A stretch of DNA of 64,000 nt from Typhlomys cinereus (GCA_023101885.1 JALPQD010000044.1:5423565-5487564), one strand, 5' to 3'; counted from the stretch's first letter, positions 11,527 to 24,203 are shown. Made by a program: numbers and translations. The notes: a model not told the origin generated them from the letters alone.

Positions 11527-13439
11527 CCCCTTGTGTGTAGGGATTCTAATGACTAGGTGTCTCTCCAGAGAAATGGCTAGGAACAAATCTGAAAAGAAAT
11601 GTCAGCAACACTTAAGAGTGGAGAACAACGGGGAGGTTATGGCTGGCCTGAGTCAGCCTCTCTGGAGATGCCAACTGAAAGAGACACACATAAGGGACAA
11701 ATACTTCTCCCTGATAGATTCCCAACATACAAGTTGCTACCAGACATGTGGGACTACCTGGAAGGGTTGGTGTGCCTTCCCTCAGGATGTCATTGTGGAC
11801 ATCCTCAGCAGTCCGCACAATAATGACAGGTGCATTACCATTACCAAATAGTCTTGTCAAGTGCCAATCAGACTCTCACACAGATGACAATTATTCCTGG
11901 CAAGTGTCAACAAGAAGAAAATGAAGATTCACTTGGAAACCACCAAACTGACAAGCTAGTAAACAGGAGATACACTGCCATCTTTGTTCTTTATGATCAC
12001 CTTCCTCAAGATACCCAGTAGGACTCTCAGAAACTTCAGTCAAGAGTTCCACTCACCCCTCCCACCCCAGTGCATTGGTTATTGAGTTCAAATCTTCCCC
12101 TTTTACTGTAGCAGTCTTCCCAAAGGGAAGCTGGAAGACCAGCTTCATGATCCATTCATTGCCAGGGAACTGAGGCTGTGCTGAACTTTGCTGTGACCTT
12201 TCCCCAAGGCAAAGAACGATCCCCATCCCCTCACACCATAGTACAGAGAAACTCCACTTTTTCCTCTTTATGCATGGTTTTCCCTGAACACTTTTATTTG
12301 TATCCTGTGAGGCACAAGAAGCTTATATGATTATGACAGGGAAACCCGAGTAAAACATTTCTTATTCTTCAGGTCTTCATGAAGAACCCTTCACTGTGCT
12401 CAGGTCATCTAGATAGGCTGCTACCACAGATCATATTTCCTCTGGCCCCTTCCCAGAGGCAGGAGTGCAGAACTGGAATGATTCTTGAAAGGCAAGTGAC
12501 CACAGTGCATGGCTGGTGCATGTGGTGTGGGCTCATTGCCACAAGTGTATTTACCTGAGAGGAGACAGGAGCCTTGTCCAGGCTTTGTTTCCAGAGAGGC
12601 AGGAATATCCTAAAGGACCAAGACAATGAGGAAGGCACAGTGTGAAACTGATGTTGCCTTTGCTGCCTAGTCTCATTCGCCATTCATAGGTTTCTCCCCA
12701 TGTAATCACAGGCAGGTCTAGAGGATCTTCAGAATTCACTGCAGAAAGAGTTCTGCTTCCTAATCCATAATGCAACTATGATATTGCCTATGCAATCCAT
12801 GTCCATTGAACACTTCAGCCAGAATACTGAGACAAAATGTTCTACTGACCAGAAACAGGCAGTAGCCTGTGGCAATGGTGGGTGGGGAGTCACAGGAGAT
12901 AGACGGCAAACTCTAGTGAGAAAGCAGCAATTATCTGTCTTTTTGGAAAGAACAGAGCACTATTAGGTTGCAATCCCCCAGATTGCTCTCACAGACTGGA
13001 GATGCTTTTCCCTGAGCTTCCTTTTTAGTGGGTCCTATTATGAGATACACCTTGGTTCCTACATATTGAGTTTTCATTTGTAGTCAGTGTGCCAGTAGCA
13101 CCCTAGAATCTGCTCTTGATGGGGGGAAAATGTTTTCTCTTGGATACTGATCCTGAAAAGGGGGTGGCATGTGACCAAGTCTGAGGAGTACTGGGACAGA
13201 CTTGAGTCCATTTTATGGGAATTTCCACAAATATAGGTTCTTATCTAGTGCGAGATGGGAGGAAAATCTCTGAGCTTAGAGTCAGATTGGGCAGTCCCAT
13301 TAGATATTGTGCCTGGACTGAAATGAGCATGCACAGTTCTCTTTGTTACTGGACTTCTCTTGAATCAGCAACTTGGCACTCCAATTTCAGTGTGCTCATT
13401 TTGTAGCTACATGTTTATTTTCTAATTTTGTGATTGTGA
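11527..13439. other. Unannotated part of segment A1
   Basis: No confident gene. Matches 45341-47337. On the minus strand around 12545-12625 there is a splice-site-like pattern (ctttag acceptor, CTCTCAG|GTAAATA donor at about 12551-12563), and the donor is nearly kept in B (gaggtaaac). Without a recognisable protein domain I treat this as suggestive only. Confidence 0.5.
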
Positions 13440-13530
13440 TTGTGTCTGTGTGTGCGTGTGCATGTGTGCGTGTATGTGTGTGTGTGTGTGCATGCACATG
13501 TGTGTTCATGTGTGTGTATTTTTGTATAGC
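13436..13530. repeat. (TG)n microsatellite, copy A
   Basis: Interrupted TG/TGCG/TGTA repeat. The orthologous position in copy B (47337-47462) carries a longer, purer TG array, so the repeat has changed length since duplication. Confidence 0.95.
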
Positions 13531-13679
13531 AGAAGCCAGTATATATGCCTGTGGAGACCCAAGAGCGATTTTGGGAGTCAGTCCTTTTTGTTTTGCTGTG
13601 GGATTTCCCACAACCTACATTGCAGAGGAAGAATGGCAGGCCAACATAATCTCAACCTTTCTTTTTATGAGGAATCTGA

Positions 13680-13712
13680 AAGCTGAACTCAGTCTTTTTG
13701 CTTACAAAACAA
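13680..13712 (-). mobile_element. Fragment of B2-like SINE, reverse orientation
   Basis: The string agctgaactcagtctttttg is the reverse complement of a B2-like SINE B-box region. It is better preserved at 47814-47880 in copy B, where the A-box side also survives. In copy A the element is interrupted by the L1 end at 13712-14560, and its remainder (cttaatctctgtgtcatct) follows at about 14570. Confidence 0.6.
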
Positions 13713-14560
13713 ACCATTTTTTATTCATCTTAACTTTATTAGGTAGTATTAGTCTTTTAGGACTTGATGCTGCTCAGTATTTTTTTTCTCCTACATTTTA
13801 TTTTTTTTTTTCTCAATCATACAAGCTCAATAGGTAACATCTTCTACTTCCCTCGCCTTACCTCCCCCTACTTCCTTTTTTCACTCCCTTTTTTCCTCCC
13901 CATCTTCTGGTCCCTCCTCCTTCCTCCTTCCCATCTCCTGGAGAACCAATCTGTACCTAATCTCCCTCAGAATCTTCTACTTTAGTGAGGGTTCAGGACT
14001 CATTGGTATAGTTGGGGCCCCTTCTTGGGCTTCCTATTAACATGGGAACTGTATTATGAATGTTTAGTCTCTCGCCTCTAAGGATCCTGCCTGAAGTCTT
14101 CTCTGTGATCAATGCTAGACTTTGGGAAGTTGTTGACATGTCAGCCATAGGGCAGATCAGGCAAAGTCTAATCCTGACTGCTGCAGCCCTAACTTGTGTA
14201 GAGTATCTTGCATATCATTGGCCCTCCCCATCTTTATACTCTTACATCTTGCTGTCCCCTCTTCCGCAAGATTCCCTGAGCTTTAAGATGGGGAGAGATT
14301 TGGCTGGTCTGGTTTCAGGTGAATTATATATGGTCTTTGGTTTTCAGAATTATGTTTTTTGTTTTGCTTTTCCTGCACTGCCCTTGGCTGCATCCTGATT
14401 GGTATTGAAGGTCACCTCCTAACCAAAGATAAAAGACTGTTTAAATGAAGATCTTAATATAAAAGGAACTCAAAGGTAGATAGGAGAATAGGAGTAGGAC
14501 ACAGCAGTAGGGGGGAGGGCGGTACAGTGTACCATTTGCAAGATGGTTACTGTCTATCTG
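13712..14560 (-). mobile_element. L1 3' UTR, older subfamily, private to copy A
   Basis: Minus-strand L1 3' UTR. The terminus (aatcatacaagctcaatagg) starts near 13813, followed by the C-rich tract, the gttcaggactcattgg block and upstream 3' UTR to about 14560. An 8-bp repeat, acaaaaca, flanks it at 13704-13711 and 14561-14568 and may be the target-site duplication. If so, about 65 bp beyond the L1 terminus (13712-13778) belongs to the insertion. The partner copy reads straight across here. Confidence 0.8.
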
Positions 14561-14569
14561 ACAAAACAG

Positions 14570-16082
14570 TCTTAATCTCTGTGTCATCTAATCCTTGTAT
14601 CAGCTCACCACCCTGTGTGCTAAGATTACAATTAGTGGCAGGGTATGAGTCACCCCTGTATACTGCTTATCTGGACTCCCTTGATACTGGTGAATGCCTT
14701 GGGGGAATTCTGTACCTGGTAGCTTTGCTTAATTCTGTCCTCTTGATATGACTTGGCTATGTTTTCCTGAAATGTCTGCATCTGTGATGATGAGCTGGAG
14801 ACTTAATATGCGGTTTTCTCCATGAACTGTCATGTTGAACAGAGAGGATTGTGGGAATCTACCAACTGCAAAGCTGGTATTGGCAGTTAACTGTCAAGGT
14901 GGAGTCTATCGCGAGGTCATACCCCCTCCCTGAGAACATATTAGAAGCCCATGGTCTCATGGAGAGGGAGTAAAATACCACATCTTTCCCTGATCATACA
15001 GATGTAGTTAATGCTTACCAAGCGGGTCCTTCAGTGGATCAGCCATCTGAATACTGCCTGTGCTCCTGCAAATAATTCTTTTCCCACGTTGTATGGATAA
15101 ACCTAGTTATACTCTGTTTCATTAAGGTAGACTTGGGTGGAATCATCTCGTTAGCCTGTCCTTAGTGCACTATCTGAGATGAATGGATACTTTTTCTCTT
15201 CTGTGGATAGTCCAAATCAAGTCTGTGGGTGCTGGCCCACTTCTGTAAGTTGCTCATGGTCTTTCAGTAGATGCAGTGAAGATGAATTGTTGGTACATGT
15301 CAATAACTGGAAGAAGCACGCAAAGCTCTCCCAGTTAACAATGCCCAATGTGTTGGCCTAAACCCTGCTGAAGTGTGACAGCAGCCTCTGCCTGGGTTCC
15401 AACACATTAGATAGAAAGCACATCTGGCATAGATACCCAGAAGATGTCCCAAGTATCTTGGCATATTGATGGTTGGCATCCCTTCTACCTGGTCACAGGA
15501 CCCCCTGGTTCACTAATGGACTTAGCTAAGTCCTGGAAGGAACATGGGAACCAAGATATTCAAACATTAGTTCTTTTGAGGTCCTGAGTCAGATTCCTGC
15601 TATTTTCCCTAAATAATCCATAGTCTACTATTCATGGTGATCTATATACTGAATGGTGACAGCTTGTTGCATTTGGCAAGTGGGGGCATTAGAATGACTT
15701 GTTTCTTATGTCATTTGCAACCAACTTTGTAATTCTTTTATTTCATACCAAGATATCAGCTTTCCTGAGGGGTGACGTTTACTTTGACTGATGGAGAAAT
15801 GGTGCCTGAACCCCACTTTCTTTACTGATCTTTTTCCTAGCCAACCTTGCTCCTTTTGCTCTCTTGACCAATATCCTATGATTCTCCTTTCCTTTCTGAA
15901 TTCAGGAGGGGCTGCTAAGTGTCCATGGTGCTAAATCCTCTATGTCACCTCATAACTGTTTTTTAAATTAACTGTTTAGAGACACTGTGGTCTTGCAGAA
16001 GCAAAACAGCTGACACAAGTTGCACTGCTGCCTGCCACGCTCTCATTCCACTCACCTGGTGATCACTTCCGAGTTTTTCTAA
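14570..16082. other. Unannotated part of segment A1
   Basis: Matches 47880-48745 and then 50563-51135, because copy B is interrupted by an L1. No gene recognised; longest frames are short and not shared. Confidence 0.55.
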
Positions 16083-16083
16083 A

Positions 16084-17208
16084 AAACTTCTATTTATTTA
16101 TTTATCTACCTATCTGTCTATCTATTTATCTATCTATTTATTTTTTCGCACATACAGACTTAATAGGTACCCTGGTCCCCTCCCTCCACCCCTCCCTGAA
16201 CTTTCCTGCTTCCTCCCCCTTTTCCCTTTCCTTTCCCCCCTCCCTCCCTATCTCCCAGTGCCTCCTCCCCTCCATCCCTGGATCTTCCTTTAATATGTAT
16301 GTCAAACTTTCCTCTGGGTCCTCCTCTCTGATGAGGTGTAAGGACTCAGTGGCATTTCCTAGAACTTTTTCTTGTGTTCCCCTTAAGTATAGGAACACTA
16401 TTGTGGCTCTTAATACCTTGCTTCTAAGGATCCTAGTGCCTTTAGTCCATGCTAGACTTTGAGGGGTCAGTGATATGTTGGTCATTGTACAGGTCATGCA
16501 GAGTTCCATTATAATTGCTTTGGCCCTAACCTGTGTGGAGTATCTTGAATAACATGACTCCTCCCATCCTTGTACTCTTATAATCTTACCTCCTCCTCTT
16601 CTGCAAATTTCCATGAGCTTCAGGATAGGGAGAGATTAGGAAGGCCTGATTCCAGGTGGTTGATATAGAGTCTCTGATGTTCTGAATTATGGTTTGTTAA
16701 TTTTTTTCCGATTTTGCTGCTCCTGCAATGCCCTTGGCTCCATCCTGATGGATATTGGATGTCACCCCCTGACCAGAGATAAAAAGCTGTTAAAATAGAG
16801 TCTTATTATAAGAGTAGATTCAAAGGTAGATTGAGGGGCTGGAGAGGTGGCTCAGGGGTTAAGCCTCTGCCTTGCAGGCAGAAGGTCCTGAGTTTGGATC
16901 CCAGATCCCACGTATAGACGTCAGGCGGAAGCGGGGGCGGCCTGCGTTCCGGTCCTGGTAGTGCGGAGCCTGTGAATTCCGGGGCGGAAGGAGGTGGAGG
17001 CGGTCCATGGTGGTTCCCGAATTTGTCCGTGGTTCTACACACACACACACACACACACACATACATACGTACACATGCACAATTGAATAAATAATAAAAA
17101 AATTTAAAAAAAAAAAGGTAGATTGAATAAGAGGAGGAGGGAATACCGTCTGGCAGATAGAAGGTAACCATTTTGCAAATGGGAGACCGACTCCTCCCTC
17201 ACTGCGGT
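16084..17208 (-). mobile_element. L1 3' UTR, private to copy A, with nested SINE
   Basis: A TATT/TATC-rich tail (16088-16142), then the L1 terminus ttttttcgcacatacagact and the whole 3' UTR on the minus strand, to about 17208. A B2-like SINE interrupts it at 16835-17113. Copy B near 51135-51165 has no L1. Confidence 0.92.
16835..17113 (+). mobile_element. B2-like SINE with unfamiliar body, copy 1
   Basis: tRNA-derived SINE. The head ggggctggagaggtggctca includes the A box, and ggtcctgagtttggatcc is the B box of an internal RNA polymerase III promoter. The roughly 120-bp G/C-rich body differs from mouse B2. It then has a (AC)n run (17038-17062), an AATAAA-bearing end (ttgaataaataataaaaa) and an A tail. 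The perfect 13-bp target-site duplication aaaggtagattga lies at 16822-16834 and 17114-17126. It inserted into the L1 3' UTR. Confidence 0.94.
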
Positions 17209-20200
17209 AGGATAAAAAGCTTAATGGTTCACTTGCTGTTCTTGTCTCTGATAGGTGTATTGTTACTGTTTGTCTTATAGGTTTAGGTTCTCTTTCCACA
17301 CTGATGCTGATTGAAATTCTTCTTTTTCTTCTACAATTTTTGCCCTCTGGGAGTTCACATGCTAATGGGCCACCTTAATTGGATATAACAGGAATAGAGT
17401 AGACTTGGGACTAGAATAATGTGGAATGCCATGTCTGATGCTACATGTAACTTCCTAAGGAGGAAGCTGGGCCATTGTTGTAAGGAGACAAGACTGCCTG
17501 ATGTGTGAGTGGGAAGAAACTAACTGAGTGGGTGTACACAAGGGCTGCTCTGTGGTTATGTAGTTTGAGAGCGTTCTACAGAGGATGAGATGGATGTTAG
17601 TGGGTAAATAGGGAAAACACATTATCATACATCAAGCTGATCATTTTGGGCAGGCCCGAATTGGCCATGGCCTTGGGTATTAGAGGAGGACATGGAGTTT
17701 GCCGGCAGAAGGACAAAGGAAAAACAGATTTCTCTGAGCAATGGGATACCTTGAGTGGCATAGGAGCTTCAGAACCCAGAGGAGGATTTCATGTAGTGAA
17801 CGACTTGGTTTGTGAGCACCACTACCACAGTGAGGGACAGAGGAAGGCAAGATACAGACTCTTGATGGTGGCTGTGGAATAATCATGAGTTAGATGCTTA
17901 GAAAGGGAGAGATTCTGAGCTGCTCCACTGCTAGACTGAAAGACTCTCATCCTGGCAGCAAGAGGGTCCAGGATTATTAAGTCACCTCAGTCCACTGGCT
18001 GTTTCTGGTCACAGGGATGCAGTAATTTTTCTAACAAGCACCTCCTTTCATTAAGTGGTCAGTCAAGGATGTCTGAAATGCAGAAGCGTGAACTCCTAGA
18101 AGTCACAATGTATCTTGACCTCTCTGACACCAGACTGTATCTTTCTAGGTCTTACCTCAACCCAGGAAGTATGGGAGTCCTAAGTTGTCAGTATGGTAGT
18201 CAGCAGAGGTAAGGCAACCCTTCGAGCCTGTGGTTACCAATAGGGAGCTGAATATTCCTGTGCCATGTTCAGAGCTAGAGCATCACTGTGGAAGGCACCA
18301 CACCATGTTTCTAGCCCTAGTAAACACGCTTTCCAAGGTGCCAGTCTGACCAAAGGGCGTTACTACCTGTGAAGCCCTAGTAAAATCATGAGACTGTCAT
18401 TCCATTCCAGTGTACAGGTAGAATTTTATGGTGAGGTCCTACAGGAAGAGAGGGAATGTGGACAGCCCTCTTATTCCAGGATCTGACCTAAATTCAGTGT
18501 GTGCTTCTACTTAGTCTATTGGACCTGACCTGAGATCTTTAATTAGTCACTGTGTATGTACTCACTATGCTGAAGTCAGCATTCAGGTGTCCTCCCGGGG
18601 CAGGGCAATAATCAGGCCTCACCCTGGGTTGTGAGCTTGAGCTTGCAAGTCACATAAGCCTCTCCTGGTTGTACTTGGCCTATGTGGATAACAGTCTGAC
18701 ATTACCGTTTGGTGATTGGAAGTCCAATATTGCAGGGTTTTGTCACCTGTAAACTGATAACCTTGAAATGAGCAGGACATGAGGGCAGCCACAGGATCTC
18801 TAGCCTGTCCTGTCTGGTAGTGTTTTTCTATTCCCCTAGATATTATGTCTGTTCAGATGCTACTGTTTGTACAATCACCATCTTAAGTATCAAGGTCATC
18901 ATTCAGTCACGTTCCTGAGTATTGGGCCTGGTATGGAGACAGGTCCTGTGACTTCCTAAGTACTGGTTCCACTTTGAGACAATGTGTATGTGTCTTCTCC
19001 TGAGATTGGACGTGACCTATGAAGAAACATGAGGATCATGGATATGTGTGGTAGTTCAGTGTGTAGGTGCCTTCTCTCAAAACCTGGGGATATTATTAGG
19101 TTTTTGCCTCAATGTCATGACTTAGATAATGTCATGTGTAATTATTAATGCAGGTCTAAAGTAGAAAATGATGTAAAAACAAAACAAGAAAAGCCTCGTT
19201 GACTTGAGTTCAACTGGCACAAGTGCATATAGTGGAAGGAGAGGAATCGCCTGTAACTACTACTCATATACCATGGCATGCATGTGCATATGTTAATATT
19301 TCTCTCCCCCCTCTCTCTATATAGCAGTCATAGAAATTAAATTTTAAAAGAATAAAAGAAACATGAGCATCTTACATGTTCAGATGTATAGTTTTGCACT
19401 GGTGACAAGTAGCCAGTCAGACCTCTGTGCCATGGGCTTCGTTGAAGTCCAACACATTAGTTCCTTCTTGGGTACTCAGCATGGCCTGAGGTCAGCATGT
19501 TTTATGCATATTAAGTTCTGTCATGCCCAGAGATATAGTAGAGGGCAGTAGATGAAGAAATCCCTGGGCACTTCTCCTGCCCTAGGACTCGGCTCTCATT
19601 TGTCTTTAGGAATACTGGTTCTAGCCACTAGATGGCTGTTGTGGTTACATTTAATTGTCAACTTGACAGCTGCAGACTGTTTGGCGCACAACTGCAGGCC
19701 CCTGAACAGGCAGGTGGTATTTTCCAGTAGTGGACTGGATGATAGGAAGCACAAGGAGGATAGACTTGCTCTTCCCTTATCCCGTGTGGATTTGCTATTG
19801 AGTCCACTCTTTGAGCGTCTTTCACCCTTTACAGCATCGTTGTTTTCTTTATTGCTAATGCCACTACTGCCTCTGTCCTTGGATGACATAGAGATCCATG
19901 TTTCCACCTTGTCAATGTTCCTGCTGCCTTTGGGGATTGGGGTCTAATCCTTCTGTTATTAACTGTTCTTCATTAAGATCAGAGTCCAGCTATTCTTCAC
20001 TGATGCTGGAGCCCAGCATCTTCAACCCTCCAGTGAGGTAAAGGTTCAAGACCTTCTCGGGATTTTGGCTTTGTGAGACATTCCAGTCAAGAACAAAACT
20101 TCAAAGGGTGGTTACTTTGAAGGATACTCTGTTTTATTGTGAGTTAATTCAATAAAACTGTTTAGATATTTATTATTCTAGAGGTTCTTTTCTATAGAAA

Positions 20201-21634
20201 ACCATGAATAGCAGCGGCATACCTCTGCTCACACACTGTGCCTTCAATGAGGCAAGCATGCACGTGGTCTTCTGGATACTGTTGTACCCATGGTTTTACC
20301 TGCATGTGACCTCCTGGGGATGGCCCACCCTGATATTACTGGGCGTTTGACTCTTGAAAATTAGCTTTATCTTGCATTTATGATGCAGCTGTTTTCTGGA
20401 GAACTGTGAGCACAGTATGGATGATTTCTTAGGTAATGAGTTGCACAGAGCAATCAATGTAACTCCATATCTGGACTATGGCCAATCCTCAGGTGGTCTG
20501 CTATCTAGAGCCTGCCTCATATCAAAATATAATTGGTTCTTAGGATTGAGCTTTGTGGCAATGGGCAAGTGGCCCATGTACTAATTAGTCTGAGCTAGGG
20601 GACCTTGGGAAATGTTCCTGCCCTGATTTCATTCTATGGTGGTCCTGTATTCTGGGACTTTAACTGGATGCAGAGAGTGGATGGCCCGCAGTGTAGTTAG
20701 TCCTATCATGAAGAAAGACAGTGTATCATGAGTTTTACCAGCCTCTTATGGGGGTACTGTGCAGAAAACCTATTTTCCAATCTTCTGGCATGACATGGCT
20801 GAAGTTCTGTGGAGATTGGCTTATGAGGTCCCATTTCTTCTTCAGTGTGAATTGACAATTAAATGTTGCTGCTACAAGGAACTCAATAGTCTCTGGCCCT
20901 CCCTGAGGACATAAAAGCAATTGCTGTTTCTGAATAAAGGGATTCTTACTGTTAAATCCTCCCTGAGGATTTAGGGTCATTTTATGTCACCTGACCACTC
21001 ATACACCTGTTCTCTTGATCCTTTCTCATGTTTTCAACCTCTCTCTAGTGTTCTCTCCACAACTAAATATTAGAAAAGGAAATTCTCCAAGCTTTTCCCT
21101 TCTCATGCTTTGTTCAGACAAATAATTCCAGCACTAACCTCTCAGGGCTTCTGTGAGGGAGTAGGAAGACAGAGAGAGAGTGTGTCTTATTTACAAAGCA
21201 CACCCCTTTGTATGTTGCAATGCATTTAAGCACTGCTCTTCAGCATCATTCCTCAAAGTGCAAGTTCTGGATCAGCAGGATCAGTGTTACCCATGAACTT
21301 GATCTAAAAATTGTGAATCCCCAGCCCTACATCAAGTCTCTGAATTCAGAAGCTCTGGAAGGTATACTCACCTCAGTCCCTGCTTATAGGGAGCAGTGGG
21401 AACCTGCTGATAACTGATGTTGGGGACACAACCAACATCAGAATTGGCTACTGAAAGTAGTAAATTGTTTAGAACCATGCCTGATGGCTAATACCCATTA
21501 CCCTAGTACTCTGGAGGCTGAAGTGAAAGGTTCACAAATTTCATTCCAGTGGATGATACACAGAGAGGCCTTGTCAGGTGGAAAAACTTGCTGAAGGCCC
21601 TTGATGTCTTTTATTTTTGCTTTGTTAAGTTTTC
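17209..21634. other. Unannotated unique-looking stretch (A1 right part, then single-copy DNA)
   Basis: 17209-20095 matches copy B (51165-52258 and 52635-54435). 20096-21634 has no partner in the window. I see no gene. Around 19640-19670 (attgtcaacttgaca) the sequence resembles an old rodent interspersed repeat, which also occurs in B at about 53930, but I cannot name the family. The open frame at 19552-19947 is not shared intact with copy B. Confidence 0.5.
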
Positions 21635-22061
21635 TTTTTTAAACATTTTTTATTATTATTTCCGCTCATACAAACCTAATAGGTACACCGGTTCCCTCCC
21701 TCCCTCCTCCTCCCCCCGACCCCCTTCCTCCCCCTCCCCTCACCCCTCCCTCCCCATCTCCAAGTGCCTCCCCTCCCAATCCCTGGAGAATCCTTTAATG
21801 TGCATGCCTGACTCTCCTCTGGGCCCTCCTCTCCGATGATGTATAAGGACCCAGTGGCATTTCCCTGAACCCTTTCCTGTGTTCCCCTTAAGCACAGCAA
21901 CACTACTGTGGCTGTCAATTCCTTGCCTCCAAGGATCTTGGTGCCTTTAGCAAATGCTAGACTTTGGGGGTCAATAGTGTGTTGGACATTGTGCAGGGCA
22001 TGCAAAGTCCAATTATGATTGCTTCAGCCCTAACTTGTGTGGATATCTTGCATATCATTGC
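21635..22061 (-). mobile_element. L1 3' end, young subfamily
   Basis: T-rich tail, tttccgctcatacaaaccta terminus, C-rich tract and proximal 3' UTR on the minus strand, 5'-truncated at about 22061 (cttgcatatcattg). Confidence 0.93.
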
Positions 22062-22147
22062 GTTTTAATGAAATATCTATAAGAGATTAATTTCTAACTT
22101 ATTGGATAGTATAGTTTTTAGAAAGTAGATAATGCCAGTCCATTTTT

Positions 22148-24203
22148 GGTTCATTGTTTTTTCATTTTTTTATTTTTTCCACTCATACAAGCTTGATAGG
22201 TACCCCATTCCCCTCCCTCCCTCCACCCCTCCCTGGATCCCCTCACTCCCTCCCCCCTTTTCCCTTTCCTTTCCCCCTCCCTTACTCCCATTGTCCCCCC
22301 CATTCCCTAGAGCATCTTTTATTGTGCAAGTCAAACTTCCCTCTGGGTCCTCCTCTCTGATGAGGTGTAAGGACTCAGTGGCATTGCCTGCAGCTCTTTT
22401 TTGTGTTCCCCGTTAGTATAGGAACACTATTGTGGCTGTTAATCCCTTGCCTCTAAGGATCCTAGTGCCTGTGATCCATGCTAGACTTTGGGGGTTCGAT
22501 GATATGTTGGTAATTTCTCAGGTCATGCAAAGTCCTATTATGATTACTTTGGCCCTAACTTGTATGGAGTATCTTGCATATCGTTACTCTTCCCCATCTT
22601 TAGGCTCTTACAATCTTACAGCCCCCTCTTCCACAAATCTCCCTGAGCTTTAGGATGGGGAGAGATTAGGCTGGCCTGTTTCCAGGTAGTTGATGTAGTC
22701 TCTCTGATTTTCCGAATTATAGTTTGTTGATTTTTTTTTTCAGTTTTGCTGCTCCTGCACTGCCCTTGGCTCCATCCGGATAGGTATTGGATGTCACCTC
22801 TTGGCCAGAGATAAAAGGCTATTAAAATGGAGTCTTATTATACGAATAGATTCAAAGGTAGGTGGAATAAGAGTAGGAGACCACTGTGAGGGGGGTGTCA
22901 GTCTCCAATTTGCAGGATGGTTACTTTCTATCTGCCAGACTCTATGCCCTCCCTTTCTGGTGAGATCATACCATATCAGATGCAAGTGACCACTAAGGAG
23001 AGTCTTCAAGCCCAACCAGATGTCTCATTACTTACTTGCAGTCCTTGATGGTGGCCTATTTTCTCTGCTGTAGCATGATCCCTTGTCTCCTTGTTTCTAG
23101 CGGGGCCCTCCTTCCCCTTCCCTCCCTGCTTATAATCTTTTTGATTACTGTAGATATTACAGAGATTTATCTTTGATTGTGTCACTAAGTGGGTTTGGTA
23201 CTAGGATCCACCTATTAGGGAGTACATATGGCGCTTAATTTTCCATGTCTGGGATACTTCACTCAATATAATGTTTGCTAATTCCATCCATTTCCGGGCA
23301 AATTTCATTAATTCATCATTTTTGATGGCTGAGTAGTATTCCATTGTATAAATGTACCACATTTTCCTTATCCACTCATCCACTGTTGGGCATTTGGGAT
23401 GATTCCATGACATTGCTATTGTAAACAGTGCTGCTATGAACATGGTTGTGCTTGTGCTATCGAGGTGAATTTTTGCTGTATGGGGATTATTCCCAAAAGT
23501 GGAATCACAGGATCATATGGCATTTCAATCTTTAACTTTTTTTTTTAATTCAGGATGTGTTCTAAGCGACAACTGAGATACATTTTCACACGATATTTTG
23601 TGTTTTCTGTGAGGTCCATCATAAAGCTGATTCTCTCTGTAATCTCCCATGACAACCTTGAAGAGGCACAGAGCTGACCTCTGTGGGAATTTATTTTTAT
23701 ATATTAATTAATTTTTATTTCCACTCATACAAACTTAACAGGTACAGCGGTCTCCCCTTCCTCCAACCCCCTATCCCCCTGTGACCCCTGCCCTCCTCCT
23801 TCCCTCCCCATCCCCCAGTGCCTCCCCCCCCCATCTCTGGAGCATCCTTTAATGTGCATGCCAAACTCTCCTCTGGGTCCTCCTCTCCGATGAGGTGTAA
23901 GGACCCAGTGGCATTTCCCAGAACCCTTTCCTATGTTCCCATTAAACATAGGAACACTACTGTGGCTGTCAATCCCTTGCCTCCCAAGATCCTAGTGCCT
24001 TTAGCAAATGCTAGACTTCGTGAGGTCACAATCTTTAACTTCTTTTAGAATCTCCAGATGGCTTGCCAGAGTGGTTATATGAATCTGCATTCCCACTAGC
24101 AATGTAGGAGAGTTCCCCTCTCTCCACATCCACTCCAGCATTTGGTGTTGTTTGTATTGTGGAGTTTTGCCAACCTGATCGGGGTGAGATGATATCTCAG
24201 GGA
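22148..24203 (-). mobile_element. 5'-truncated L1 with ORF2 C-terminus, carrying a nested L1
   Basis: Minus-strand L1. The 3' terminus is near 22178-22200, then the whole 3' UTR to about 23190 and the ORF2 C-terminus. The ORF2 part includes the readable segment 23201-23443 (MFIAALFTIAMSWNHPKCPT). It continues after the nested insertion at 24042-24203 through the Cys-rich motif region, and its 5' end is near 24203. The insert at 23539-24028 splits ORF2. Confidence 0.93.
23539..24028 (-). mobile_element. Nested L1 3' end with apparent 3' transduction
   Basis: Flanked by a perfect 13-bp target-site duplication, caatctttaactt (23526-23538 and 24029-24041), inside the ORF2 of the L1 at 22148-24203. 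Reading on the minus strand it contains an L1 3' UTR end (24028 to about 23713), an AT-rich stretch where an A tail is expected, about 140 bp of non-L1 sequence (23690 to 23548), and a second, terminal A tail (the T run at 23537-23546). That order is the hallmark of readthrough past the L1 poly(A) site. Confidence 0.82.

Larger units (their letters stand above)
8445..20095 (+). repeat. Segmental duplication copy A1 (partner 42790-54435)
   Basis: This stretch aligns in the same orientation with 42790-54435 at a shift of about 34.3 kb. Anchors that I matched by eye include 9187/43297, 9770/43880, 10385/44460, 11050/45180, 11527/45341, 12400/46230, 13440/47340 (both TG repeats), 14600/47890, 15510/50560, 17210/51165, 18330/52640 and 19560/53835. 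Identity looks moderate with many small indels. The right limit is after tgtgagacattcc(a/t)... near 20095/54435, where B continues into an L1 5' UTR. Several transposon insertions are private to one copy. Confidence 0.88.

Noticed and set aside
16835..16910. tRNA-like gene (A and B boxes)
   Set aside because: It is the head of a SINE with body, tail and target duplication, not a tRNA gene.
17646..17882. Frame starting MGRPELAMALGIRGG, with a similar start in copy B at about 51606
   Set aside because: The two frames diverge by frameshifts and end at different points; similarity follows from the DNA duplication alone.
19552..19947. 131-codon plus-strand frame, Leu-rich
   Set aside because: Its counterpart in copy B (53835-54290) is interrupted, and part of it overlaps an old interspersed repeat.
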